Source: Schistosoma haematobium (Eukaryota; Platyhelminthes; Trematoda; Strigeidida; Schistosomatidae). Taken from it: DNA of 64,000 nucleotides. This document shows positions 34,616-64,000 of the stretch, piece by piece. Both the position numbers and the translations under genes were made by a program. Under the pieces are notes generated by a model. The model saw only the letters and a list, made by a program, of their open reading frames with translations, had not been told where the DNA came from and did no database searches. The DNA is taken from the NCBI RefSeq assembly GCF_000699445.3, contig NC_067200.1, forward strand, positions 6,030,950-6,094,949, read 5' to 3'. Every line of letters begins with the position of its first letter. Within the stretch, counting starts at the first letter, position 1.

Positions 34616-35660
34616 GTTCATTACGGGAATTGAAATTATCGTTGTGTAGTGGTCCGTAGTTAACAAAATTAAATAAAACATCTGTTTAGTGTTTTACTGA
34701 CATTTTAGCAGTTAATTAGCTTGAATATTCATATTTATGTATATGACATTTCAAACTGAAGGTTTATTATTCAAGAATAAGACTAGTCTTATGTCAAATA
34801 TCTTCTTTTACAACAGATAGATATGAAAATGAAGTCAAAAAGGGATCATATCTCGTTATAATTGCGCTTAAGAATTCAATAATCATGAAGTATTACTGAG
34901 ATTAGATAAAGAGAGCAAGTTGATTGATTAGTCTATTACCTCACATCATCTGTATGGGCTAAAACATATGTCAATCCATTGTCATCTTGAACGAACATAA
35001 GAATAAGTCAGAGGAAAGCTTATGATGAGCTAAAGAAGACATAAGATCAGATCAAGCGGTTATCGACTTGTCGTCAGAGCAACTTCTTTTGCTGTAGACT
35101 GGCCAGTTAGAGCTCATGTAACAGTTGAAATATATGACTAATGACATTGGATCATACAGTAAGAAGTCAGTCTCAGTTTTACCATCTTATTTATTTTCTA
35201 TCTTACATTTTTCATGCTTCATTTTCATTTTGAACCACATTTCCCTCCTTTCATTTATTTACCATCATGTTCAGCTAATCTCAGAGTGTGGCTATTCGTA
35301 TTAATTATAATGATCTACAACGATAATGTTGAATTTCATTTAATATTTTGAATAGAGTATAGTCTATTTTAAACAAAACCTTCAATATATTATAGATATA
35401 TATATATGATCATAGAATAACGGTAGCTCAAAACATTTCAGAATTGTGACTTACATTACATTTGTGGAACAAGAATTACAGTTTAACCATAGTTCAGTCT
35501 TTTGAATGACGAACAAAATCTTAACTATACGAACAGTTACATTTCAAATACTTCCATATCATGTTTACATTAATTTCTCATATTTTGCACTAAAATTTAA
35601 TATTGATTTTACAACAGTAAACTTCCTCTTAATTCTGTTTCTCTTTTTGTTTTAATTTCT
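34616..35660. other. gene-free spacer
   Basis: AT-rich, with a short (AT)n near 35392-35407. No feature recognised. Confidence 0.4.
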
Positions 35661-35667
35661 GTTCAGT

Positions 35668-36055
35668 CCTGGATACTCACTGCCTTCTCATGACGGGGGT
35701 GTTGTTTACGAAAATGAGAGGACGGAAAGCGAATGTTCGGCGCTTTAACCGGATTCCAAACCAATGGTGCACATAAGCTCCAGGATCCTGCGGGAAAAAA
35801 TGGCGTATGAACCAGTTGTTGGTCACCGGCTATTATGGGACTGCATCTCCTCACGATGCTCCATTGCCTTGTGGATCAGACCTTCAGGTCGAAGGCTCGG
35901 GGAGTGGCCCCCTAAGAAAACCACCTGCTTCGGTCTGGGCACCCGGACAGTATCCCAGCCCTCACACATATTGAATGAAATTTGTGTAGCGCATATGTAT
36001 TTGGTGCCTCTTTGTAACAATATCTATGTGTTGAAATAAATAAATAATAAATTCA
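35668..36055 (+). repeat. GC-richer repeat family C, internally deleted
   Basis: Follows 22150-22585 closely but lacks about 55 bp present there (near 35750), and ends in the same A-rich AATAAATAAATAATAAA tail. Confidence 0.62.
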
Positions 36056-36261
36056 TTTTCGTGAATATTTGTCAGTCGAATTCTTCAATTTGAACTATCG
36101 ACCTAGCAACACAATATTTGTATATATATACACAAAAATGTATACCCCACTTCTCAAATGTAACAGAATTCGATATTATAATTCAATTTTGTGAATTATT
36201 TTTTTTGCACTTGTGCTAATTCTGTTTTATCAGAATGGGTTTTGTGGAGAGTTTTGTTTAG

Positions 36262-36436
36262 AAATTTCACAGGTTGAAATCATGAGTCGATTGAAGCTAG
36301 ACCACCATGGAAAACCTGGAAGCACTGGACAGCCGTTTCGTCCTAGTATGGGACTCCTCAGCAGTGCGCATCCACGATCCTACTGCCTGCGAGATTCGAA
36401 CCCAGGACCTATCAGTCTCGCGCGCGAGCGCTGTGA
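36262..36436 (-). repeat. hammerhead SINE family H, minus arm of a foldback pair
   Basis: Minus copy from the 3' tail (36262) back to the tRNA-like head, ending abruptly at 36436 where a plus copy begins. It contains the intact-core hammerhead at 36322-36367. Confidence 0.8.
36322..36367 (-). ncRNA. intact-core hammerhead ribozyme motif
   Basis: Minus strand: GCACTG, CTGAGGA, stem II GTCC/GGAC, GAAA, CGGCTGTC, CAGTGC. Stem I pairs perfectly over 6 bp. Confidence 0.8.
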
Positions 36437-36840
36437 AATTTCTAAACAAAACTCTCCACAAAACCCATTTTGATAATAATCAACTGCTCACTAGTGACTG
36501 ACTTCAGGAAAAACTCCTGGAGTTCTAGTGAGAAGCCGTTACCAGTGGAGTTCAACCAGGTCTGTTGTGAGATGGGAACTCACTGAAGACAATGGTGTAC
36601 GGTGGCGCAACTTCGTGGATTGGTTGAAGTTAGACATTAACACCGTTGGATGCCGGCTCAGTGGTCTAGTGGTTAAGTGCTCGCGCGAAGCCAGTGGGTC
36701 CTGGGTTCGGGCCCCGCGTGGTGCGGAGTCGTGGATGCGCACCATTGAGGAGTCCCGCACCAGGACGAAACGGCCGTCCAGTGCTCCCAGGTCTTCCATG
36801 GTGGTCTAGCTTCAATCGACTCATGATTTCAACCTGTGAA
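36437..36840 (+). repeat. hammerhead SINE family H, plus arm with tail-to-head junction
   Basis: It begins with what is normally the 3' tail (GTGAAATTTCTAAAC...), runs straight into the 5' block (AGTGAGAAGCCGTTACC), the tRNA-like head with box B GGGTTCGGGCCC, a hammerhead with one core change (TTGAGGA, 36739-36784), and a second 3' tail. Confidence 0.78.
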
Positions 36841-37196
36841 AATTCTGTTTTACTCCATTCATTGTCATTTCCTTCTTATAAAGCGTTTTTTTGTAGATTA
36901 TATCATGTTACTTACTAATATTCAGTAGTTTATGTCATTTTATCTTGTTTTCTTCTACCACTGAATTTAACACAGTTGTAAAGCGATTTGTCTTTAATCG
37001 TATTTTCATACCTTTTAAAGGGTTTGAACACCTTTTTAACTGGACAAATAACTTGTGTCGGATTGTGGATTTTATACGTGAATCAACCATTTGGTGTAAA
37101 TCATTAGGTGGACTTTTTTTTAAACAACTTGTCATATTCATTTTGTTCATTTAATCTATTCACAGATCCTTTCATTTTTGTGTTTGTAAACAACTG
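36841..37196. other. gene-free spacer
   Basis: No feature recognised between the SINE pair and the solo LTR. Confidence 0.35.
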
Positions 37197-37201
37197 ATAA
37201 G

Positions 37202-37713
37202 TGCTATAAATTTTGCCCTGTGTGCTATTAATGTATAACGTGATGAAAACGCCAATTAGAGAACAGGGAATTATCGACCAGATCAAAGGACGCATAAAAC
37301 CCGTACGTGAAGTCTAGAGTCCTTATCTGTCCTACTTCCCGCCTAGCCCAGCCTGTTAAGTCCAGAACACCCATCTCAGCTTCTGCGATATGAATAATTT
37401 ATTTCAAACATACTGGGTATATATACAAACCAAACAGACCACATCGTGCCATAAAATAGAAAATAACATTTGTATAAGATTTAGCCAAAAGTGGCTGTGA
37501 ATGTGGGAGATAGTGATTGATAGATTGGGCATAACTTAACAACGGTAAATCCTATAATAATAGTTCATAGATCAAGATAAAGCTTGTGATAATGGGAACA
37601 CGAATATGAGTAGTTTAGTTACTTAACAATTATACGATAAAAACATACGTTTAGTATTAGTCCATAAATGGATTCCTACAGTTACCATTCATTATTCTCA
37701 TCGGGATATAACA
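37202..37713 (-). mobile_element. solo LTR, gypsy-like family A
   Basis: 512 bp, TG...CA ends, exact 5-bp duplication ATAAG (37197-37201 and 37714-37718). On the minus strand GTATATATAC is followed by AATAAA, a TATA box and polyadenylation signal in LTR order. It serves as the uninterrupted reference for the LTR split by the BEL/Pao element. Confidence 0.85.
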
Positions 37714-37947
37714 ATAAGAATCATTAATAAACACAGATGGATATACCAATTTGTAGGGATTCATATTAATTTCTAAGATTTAGGTCAATTTGCATTTAAG
37801 TTATCTGAGTTATTTATGCTTTTCTGCATTCCTTTTCATTAAAAGACCCTCATGTATTTTCCATTTGTTAGAGGTTCCCTTGTTAGAAATTAAAAAATCT
37901 AAATGTATACAAAGACTAATCAGTAGTATATATGCATGTTTCACAGG

Positions 37948-38175
37948 TTGAAACCATGAGTCGACTGAAGCTAGACCATCATGGGAAACCTGGGAGCACT
38001 GGACGGCCGTCTCGTCCTAACACGGGACCCCCGGCAGTGCGTATCCATGATCCCGCATCACGCGGGGTTCGAACCCAGGACCCACTGGCTTCGCACGCGA
38101 GCACTTAATCACTAGACCACTTAGCCGGCATCCAACGGTGTTAATGTCTAACTTCAACCAATCCGCAAAGTTGCG
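37948..38175 (-). repeat. hammerhead SINE family H, minus arm of a foldback pair
   Basis: Has box B-like GGGTTCGAACCC on one strand, tRNA-like head and tail. Its hammerhead (about 37998-38042) is altered in the core and in GAAA, so inactive. Confidence 0.75.
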
Positions 38176-38185
38176 CCACGAAGAT

Positions 38186-38320
38186 GTGCACTGCTGAGGA
38201 GTCCCATACTGAGACGAAACGGCCGTCCAGTGCTCCCAGGTCTTCCATGGTGGTCTAGCTTCAATCGACTCATGATTTCAACCTGTGAAATTTCTAAAAC
38301 TCTTCACAAAACCCATTCTG
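38186..38320 (+). repeat. hammerhead SINE family H, plus arm of a foldback pair
   Basis: A short plus copy starts just before the hammerhead (38188-38233) and ends in the family tail. With 37948-38175 it makes an inverted pair with tails outward. Confidence 0.75.
38188..38233 (+). ncRNA. hammerhead ribozyme motif, core intact
   Basis: GCACTG, CTGAGGA, stem II with outer pairs GTC/GAC and a mismatch, GAAA, CGGCCGTC, CAGTGC. Stem III ACGGCCGT is self-complementary. Confidence 0.72.
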
Positions 38321-39790
38321 ATATATGCATGTATTCAATTATTCTCATTAAGTCAATAGTAAACTAGAAAAGATTGAATCCCTCCTTGAAATTATACTAA
38401 ATTGATTTACTTACAATGATGATATGGAACGAGTTGTTTCAAATTCAATATTTAATGAAAGATAAAATGTCATTTAATAACTTATCTATAACCAGTTATA
38501 TTATCAAGAAAGGGTCGATATAATGTCATTTCCTTTTTTATCACAATAAAACGGATACTCATGAAGGTAATATATTCACCATCCTCAACTGCCAGCCCCC
38601 CTCTATCTATGATTCGAAATGAAAAATAACTCATTCCATTTAATCTCTCGTTCACTTGCGTTACCATATCAACTGATCTCATATTTATCTTTTAATTATA
38701 TCCATATTCATTATATGTATGTTGTGTGAATATGTGTTATTCAATTAGTTAAGTACATTTATAGTAGGTAACAGTTTCTATGAGCCAATCGTTTTTTTTT
38801 CTTTTCAAAAAAGACGTTTTTACATTTCAATATAATTTCGTTTATTATTCGGTTATTTTGACGTTACATATACATATACATAACATTTCTTAGTGAAACG
38901 CCCTTAATTAGTCAAGGTTCGAAATTCATGGAACCATTGGTTTGAGATTGGATACACAAGAGATCCCTCTCTCTTTCTCTCACTCACACACACACACACA
39001 CGTATACAACGATAGACATGCATAAAGAAAAAATGAATTCAGTAGATTATTATTTATTCTTTTCTTATTCAATCTTCATAACGTATATTATCTTAGATGA
39101 TTGAATACTTTCAACTAAGGAAACGATAAAAGTGTTGGTACTTCCAGATTGAGTTTATGTATTATACCAATTACGTAACAGAATTTTACTATTGTTATCA
39201 GTATATATATAAATGGTATGTTTAGTATTGTTGCATTCTATTCATTGTTATAATGTAATGTATATTGGAAATTGTTTGTTTTATGATTCGGTATTTAAAT
39301 ATAAAAGCTTATGGGAGATCGTTGAAAATCCCAAAATGCTAGATTAGTGTTTTGAGCTAGAACAGAGCCATGCAGTGGTGTAAATTCATAATCAGTAGGG
39401 GATAACCTCTCTCACCACCGCCACCACCACCACAAATATCATATTTCTCAGTGTAGCATGATATTTTTTGAAGTGCCGCATTTCAATTTATTAGATCTAC
39501 ATTTTAGTGATTTTCAAGTCTATCCCACTTCATGATGAATCATTATGAATCAATAGTTTTGAGTAGTTACTAAGTATAATAATATAAAGTCTTGGATACA
39601 ATATTCGTAAGCAGCATGAAACTAATGATTATCTATAAAACATTTAGTTTTTTTCTGCTAGCTATTGTATCAGTCGAAGTTTACACTTTAAAAGTAACTT
39701 AATTAAATCACTATTGGAAACCAAGGAACAATAGACACAATGTTAGGTGCCAATGTCCGTTTGAATATGCTTGAGCTATTCTAGTGACTG
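38321..39790. other. gene-free spacer
   Basis: Contains a (CT)n/(CA)n microsatellite at about 38967-39002. The missing 5' exon of the phosphatase gene could lie here or further left, but none is recognisable. Confidence 0.4.
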
Positions 39791-39799
39791 ACTGGTGTT

Positions 39800-39935
39800 A
39801 GAAATATCGACCGTTGAATACTGACTAGGCGTTAGACACAAGACCTGAAGTCTTTAGGTTCGGTCATGGATACACACTGCCATAGGATTCCATACATCTG
39901 ATATGTTTAAGAGAGATGGTGTCATGGTAATTATG
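39800..39935 (+). repeat. decayed hammerhead SINE (family H)
   Basis: Retains the head (ACTAGGCGTTAGACAC), a box B-like TTAGGTTCGGTC and the following 'GGATACACACTGCC' block. The ribozyme region is lost. Confidence 0.45.
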
Positions 39936-40353
39936 ATAACAGTGATAAGAACTTCACGTGAATTGGTGAGAATGGATGTGTAAATTAAGAATGAGTCAGG
40001 GCAGTAATAAACATAAAAAGATAATCAGTGATATAAGTATGTAATAGTTGCATACATCTACATAGGCCATAGTAAATAAAGATGATTATAAAAGTTAAGT
40101 TTTCACTGGAATTAATCTTGATAACTTAAGCTACATAGAAGAGAGGTATAGTCTTTCTCACTGATATAAAACCAAGAAGATCACTTCAATTTTAATGTGA
40201 TATTCAAATTATATTTACTAGATGACAAAAAATGTTACTATTCAGTGATTGATGAATCCCTTTTCCTAATCTTGTCAGTACACATGTATGAAAGTGTAAA
40301 GAGAAGGCTTTCTAGATAGTTTATCCTTGTAAAATTTCCATATTTTTATTGTG

Positions 40354-41148
40354 AACAACATATATAAGGAAACAGTATTGTTTTCGATTAGATCCTCATC
40401 AGGTTTTACTCTAATATACAGTATTATTTATATGGATATACAAAACGATTAAACCAATCAAGGCAGTTTATGAGTCAATGATAACAGTGGAAAAGATGAC
40501 ATAATAAGTAAAGAGTATAAATTGATAGTGTGATGACAGGTGTACTAGTTTTGATAAGAATAATAAAGGCGTGAATCAACATTTCATAATGGGAAGTAGG
40601 TGAATTGGTTGAAGTTAGACATTAACACCGTTGGATGCCGGCTCGGTGGTCTAGAGGTTGGGCGTTTGCGCGCGAAATTAATAGGTTCTGGGTTTGAGTC
40701 TCACGAGGCAGGATCATGGATGCACACTGCCGAGGAGTCCCACAATAGGACGGAATGACTGTCCAGTGCTCCCAGGTTTTTCATAGTGGGCTAGCTTCAA
40801 CTGACTTATAAATTTAACTATTAAAATAGGTCAATGATTAGAAAAATATAGACACTGAAATAACATTCATAAGAGATTACGTAATAAGAAGTGTTCAGGT
40901 AATTGGACTGTGAAACGTATATTTGAGGAAAAAAAGAAAATGGTAGAAGAGGGAATACGAAAAACAACTTTAAATGATTTATTTCTGTTTACTACATGAC
41001 CGCTATCGACCAAGTGTGATAGAACCGAGCCGCATATTGTCTTGACAGTATCTTCTCCTAAAAACACAGGGAGGTGTTCACTAACACTTAGAATAAAGCC
41101 TGATAAGGATCTAATCGAAAACAATATTGTTCGCTTATATATGTTGTT
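40354..41148. mobile_element. foldback pair enclosing a SINE
   Basis: Two 59-bp arms (40354-40412 and 41090-41148) are inverted copies with about six differences. The plus SINE at 40603-40830 lies between them. I infer a non-autonomous inverted-repeat element that received a SINE; no transposase is present. Confidence 0.5.
40603..40830 (+). repeat. hammerhead SINE family H
   Basis: tRNA-like head (box A near 40644-40662, box B GGGTTTGAGTCTC), then a mutated hammerhead (CCGAGGA, GGAA) at about 40722-40770 and the usual tail. Confidence 0.72.
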
Positions 41149-41263
41149 TAATTCTTGTATCTGAATTTATAGGAGTAGTTTATATTAGCGTACACACAAT
41201 GAAGAGTTTATTATCTCTTTTCGTTAATGACTAATATCTGTTTAATACTTAAGTTTGTCAGTC

Positions 41264-41390
41264 AATTGAAGCTAGATCACCATGGAAAACCTGGAACCAC
41301 TGGGTGGCTGTTTCGTCCTAGTATGGAACTCTTCAACAGTAAGCCTACTAGAATGAAAAGGTCATTCAGTGCTTTCAGGTTTTCCATGAT
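41264..41390. repeat. inverted hammerhead SINE pair (family H), left part
   Basis: A minus tail and ribozyme relic (41264-41345) fused to a plus ribozyme relic (41346-41390). The plus tail is interrupted at GGTCT by the solo LTR and resumes at 41744-41830. Confidence 0.6.
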
Positions 41391-41395
41391 GGTCT

Positions 41396-41738
41396 TGTTG
41401 AGATATTCAGAAAAATATCCCCAAAATTATCCTGTTAAGTCTAATGTGTTTCTTTGGACTTGAAATGGTATCGCTTTCCTATTGGTCAATACTTATTTCA
41501 CGTGTCACTTTCCTGTTGGCCAAATATTTTATGGTACGTTGTGGTCTGTTTGATTGTTATATAAACTCAGTATGTTTAAAATATAAGGAGTCATATCTCA
41601 GAGGCTGAGACTGGTGTTCTGGACTTAACTGACTGGGCTAGACAGGAAGCAGGACTCTAGGCTGCTTATACGGGTTTATGCGCCATTGATTCGATTGATA
41701 AGTCACTGCCCCCTAATCGGTGGTCACAAGTTGTAACA
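41396..41738 (+). mobile_element. solo LTR (family A related) inserted in a SINE
   Basis: 343 bp, TG...CA ends, 5-bp duplication GGTCT (41391-41395 and 41739-41743). GTTATATAAAC on the plus strand gives its orientation. The SINE tail continues in register after it. Confidence 0.8.
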
Positions 41739-41743
41739 GGTCT

Positions 41744-41830
41744 AGCTTTAATTAACTCATGAACCCCACTATTCAAATAACTGCAATCTCCACAAAAACC
41801 CCCTTCCGGATACTAATATCTATTATTTTT
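41744..41830 (+). repeat. SINE family H tail resuming after the LTR
   Basis: 'CTAGCTTTAATTAACTCATGA' tail followed by the 'CTGCAATCTCCACAAAAAC' end block; continuous with 41346-41390 once the LTR is removed. Confidence 0.65.
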
Positions 41831-41842
41831 CTTAAATTTTAG

Positions 41843-61797
<19,955 letters not shown>

Positions 61798-61814
61798 ACA
61801 ATAGTCACTAATCG

Positions 61815-61820
61815 AATAAA
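61815..61820 (+). terminator. polyadenylation signal AATAAA
   Basis: AATAAA 18 bp after the phosphatase stop codon; an alternative AATAAA lies near 61967. Very short 3' UTR if the first is used. Confidence 0.4.
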
Positions 61821-62139
61821 ATGTATAACGATTGGAAATATCGAATGGGTGAATAATAGGTATGTATATGATTTTGGACATGTGCAAATGTGAGAGACTT
61901 ATGTACAATTATTTCTAACAAATATAACGAGTTGTTTACTAGTCAATAACTACTGTTTTTTTTAAATAATAAAAGCTGTCCATAACTATCAAACTTGAGT
62001 TCGTATTGTTTTAATACGCATAGAAGCTGATATGTTTTATTCATGTATCATAAATATGATCCCTTTGGTAAATTACCTTCAAACGATTATTTATTGTCAG
62101 AAAGAGGTTCTTGTGGATATTGTAGTATTTTAATAGTTG

Positions 62140-62275
62140 AGTTCATGAGTCAATTGAAGCCAGGCCATCATAAAAAACCTGGAAGCACTGAACGGCCGTT
62201 TCGTCTTGGTATGAGACTTCTCAGTGGCAGTGCACATCCATGATCCCGCCTTGCGGGATTCGAACCCATTGTTTA
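62140..62275 (-). repeat. hammerhead SINE family H, minus strand
   Basis: Tail, hammerhead (about 62186-62234, with a small insertion after the core) and box B GGGTTCGAATCCC-like element. The 5' part is missing. Confidence 0.7.
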
Positions 62276-62279
62276 TTGA

Positions 62280-63430
62280 TCAATGAATGGTGAGTGCTAC
62301 TCAGCTACAAGTTACTCGAAGCCTGATTAGTTACTAATATAACAAAAACTTCTAATTATCAGTTTAAGTCTGCTTTGGGTATCAAGAATCAACCATGCTC
62401 TATTCGTTTCTCACACTAAGTGAAGTATACCTTTGTAGGTGTTTTAAATACTGAATTATGTTGTGATTTATCAGGTGGAAATCCAATTACTTATAATTTC
62501 TTGTGAGCACCTGAAATTCTTATTCATTACTAGTTGTGAAGTAACTATTTCTAGTACATTATGACGAAACATTACAAGACTGTATGATTGTTGTGAGCTG
62601 CGTCTCGTTTTAGTCTTAGTACACACTTCATGACAATTGCTCAATCAATTTTATGGAGTTATGAAAATTTTTTATCCCGATATGTGGATCAATATGTTAT
62701 TGAGTGATATACATGTTTGTATGATAATTGGCACAAATCATTCTTGTTTCATAATAACCTAACTGATTTTGATACAATGATTATAATTACTTGTCATGAC
62801 AATCCATTTGAGGAAAGTTTATTCAAAATACCTAACCATTTAAAGTTGTACAATGTTGGGCGGATTAATTGGAGAGAATAAGAATCAAAGGCAGAGAATC
62901 GTAAGGTGTTGAGATGAAATTGTACTGGGATTTTGTCCTAGTAAAATATTTCTCATAGACAGTTAACATTTCTACTGATGCTAGAGTTTTAGTTATTTCC
63001 TTCTTTTATTAAAATCGATACAGTTATTCCAAGGGTTCAATATTTAGCTTGTTAATTTTCTACTGCTTGACTAATATGAACTTTACAGTTTGTGTTGTTA
63101 CACATACTTACCAAATACTATTCTGAAAATCATCAAGTATTTCTATAGAAAGTTGCCAGACAATCAGAAAAAGCTGAAACTATTTCATCCAGTGTAATAC
63201 CAAATGAAAAAAAAGAAAGATTTTGAGTCATAGTTTAATTGGACAATTACTTAATTAGTTGCTAAATATGGTATATCTCCAGAAGCTTCCTCCTTGTAAA
63301 AATAACCATTTGTCAATCTACAAACAAACTTGATTTCTGTACACAAATCAACCATGAATTAAAGTTTCTATTCTTAATTTAAAATGTTTCTCTACTGTTC
63401 GAGCTCAAAATTTCGAGTAATCTAGGAATA
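62280..63430. other. gene-free spacer
   Basis: AT-rich, no feature recognised. Confidence 0.4.
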
Positions 63431-63437
63431 TAGAAAT

Positions 63438-63848
63438 ACTAAGTTTGAAGCTATCACGAGTTCACTTAATCTGGGAACGAGAACAAGACTTGGTGACCAA
63501 TGACCAGTAAGCTAGCTATTGATGCGTCCCAGCCCCGCTAACTAGATGGAGAAGTCCAAGCTTAGAATGGGAAAGTATATTCTGCAAACAGCCAGAAGCG
63601 AGCGATAACAACAAACGCAATTCAAAACGTATATATACAGTGCAAAACCGTCCTTGGGGAGAGTTACCAAATAACATACCAAAAGACTCAACGGACCGAT
63701 AGCATTTTAGATTATTCCCAGTGGGAAATACGACATGAAAGTGACAAGAGAGTTTTTGCGCGAAAAAAAAGAGATTCAAATTTTCAGAATAAAATTACAA
63801 AATTAGGTCCTTTTCCAAGTGAGTTCTGGGAATCTAACGTCCTCAACA
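63438..63848 (-). mobile_element. LTR-like solo element, family F
   Basis: 411 bp, collinear in reverse with 43758-44174, flanked by an exact 5-bp duplication GAAAT (63433-63437 and 63849-63853). GTATATATACG on the minus strand could be its TATA box. One end reads AGT rather than CA. Confidence 0.55.
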
Positions 63849-64000
63849 GAAATCAGCTAGAAGGTCAATAGCAAGTGTTCAAATAGGAGACATAAAACTA
63901 TAACAATTAATTACCTAATTATTTTAAGATATTTGAAAAAACTTATTTATATATAAAAAGAATCTTTTAAATATTCAGTATTTCAGAACAAACAATATTT

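Noticed and set aside
63516..63779. 87-codon minus-strand frame
   Set aside because: It lies within the LTR-like family F copy; the sister copy at 43758 does not keep it.

Overview
The window is a stretch of AT-rich, intron-rich, repeat-laden flatworm DNA. It almost certainly comes from a blood fluke (Schistosoma or a close relative). The evidence is tRNA-headed SINEs that carry hammerhead ribozymes (the Smalpha type is the known schistosome example), RTE-type LINE tails, a Sinbad-like BEL/Pao retrotransposon, a Penelope-type GIY-YIG fragment, and small exons separated by kilobase introns full of repeats. I cannot name the species from sequence alone.

Three protein-coding genes are supportable, all on the + strand. 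(1) 13748-14383 is a one-exon, 211-residue mitochondrial-type protein whose layout resembles SMAC/DIABLO. (2) 14980-29228 is a six-exon gene for a TTC5/STRAP-like protein: TPR region, Asn/Ser-rich insert and C-terminal OB-fold-like region. (3) 41843-61797 holds nine exons of a divergent PP1-type serine/threonine phosphatase; the exon carrying its start codon was not found. The first two genes lie about 600 bp apart in the same direction, each with a pyrimidine-rich AG immediately before its ATG.

The left part (3.3-11.1 kb) is a nest: a non-LTR reverse transcriptase fragment, next to a solo LTR (TSD GCTTA), which is split by a 6.3-kb BEL/Pao element (TSD TACAC). That element has LTRs identical by eye but a broken coding region. 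The introns and spacers contain solo LTRs with intact target-site duplications, two near-identical RTE tails, decayed LINE tails, a Penelope fragment, a gypsy-type gag relic, MITE-like foldback elements and a GC-richer repeat family. A 1.38-kb perfect ATC microsatellite sits in an intron of the phosphatase gene.

The most distinctive signal is a set of three different tRNA-headed SINE families (15548-62275), each with a hammerhead ribozyme motif. The most abundant has the core CTGAGGA...GAAA with a self-complementary stem III. Six loci of this family have a minus copy directly followed by a plus copy, and at least two show a 3' tail running into a 5' head, as a multimer or circle would give. 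All coordinates and identities were read by eye; no alignment, folding or database search was run.
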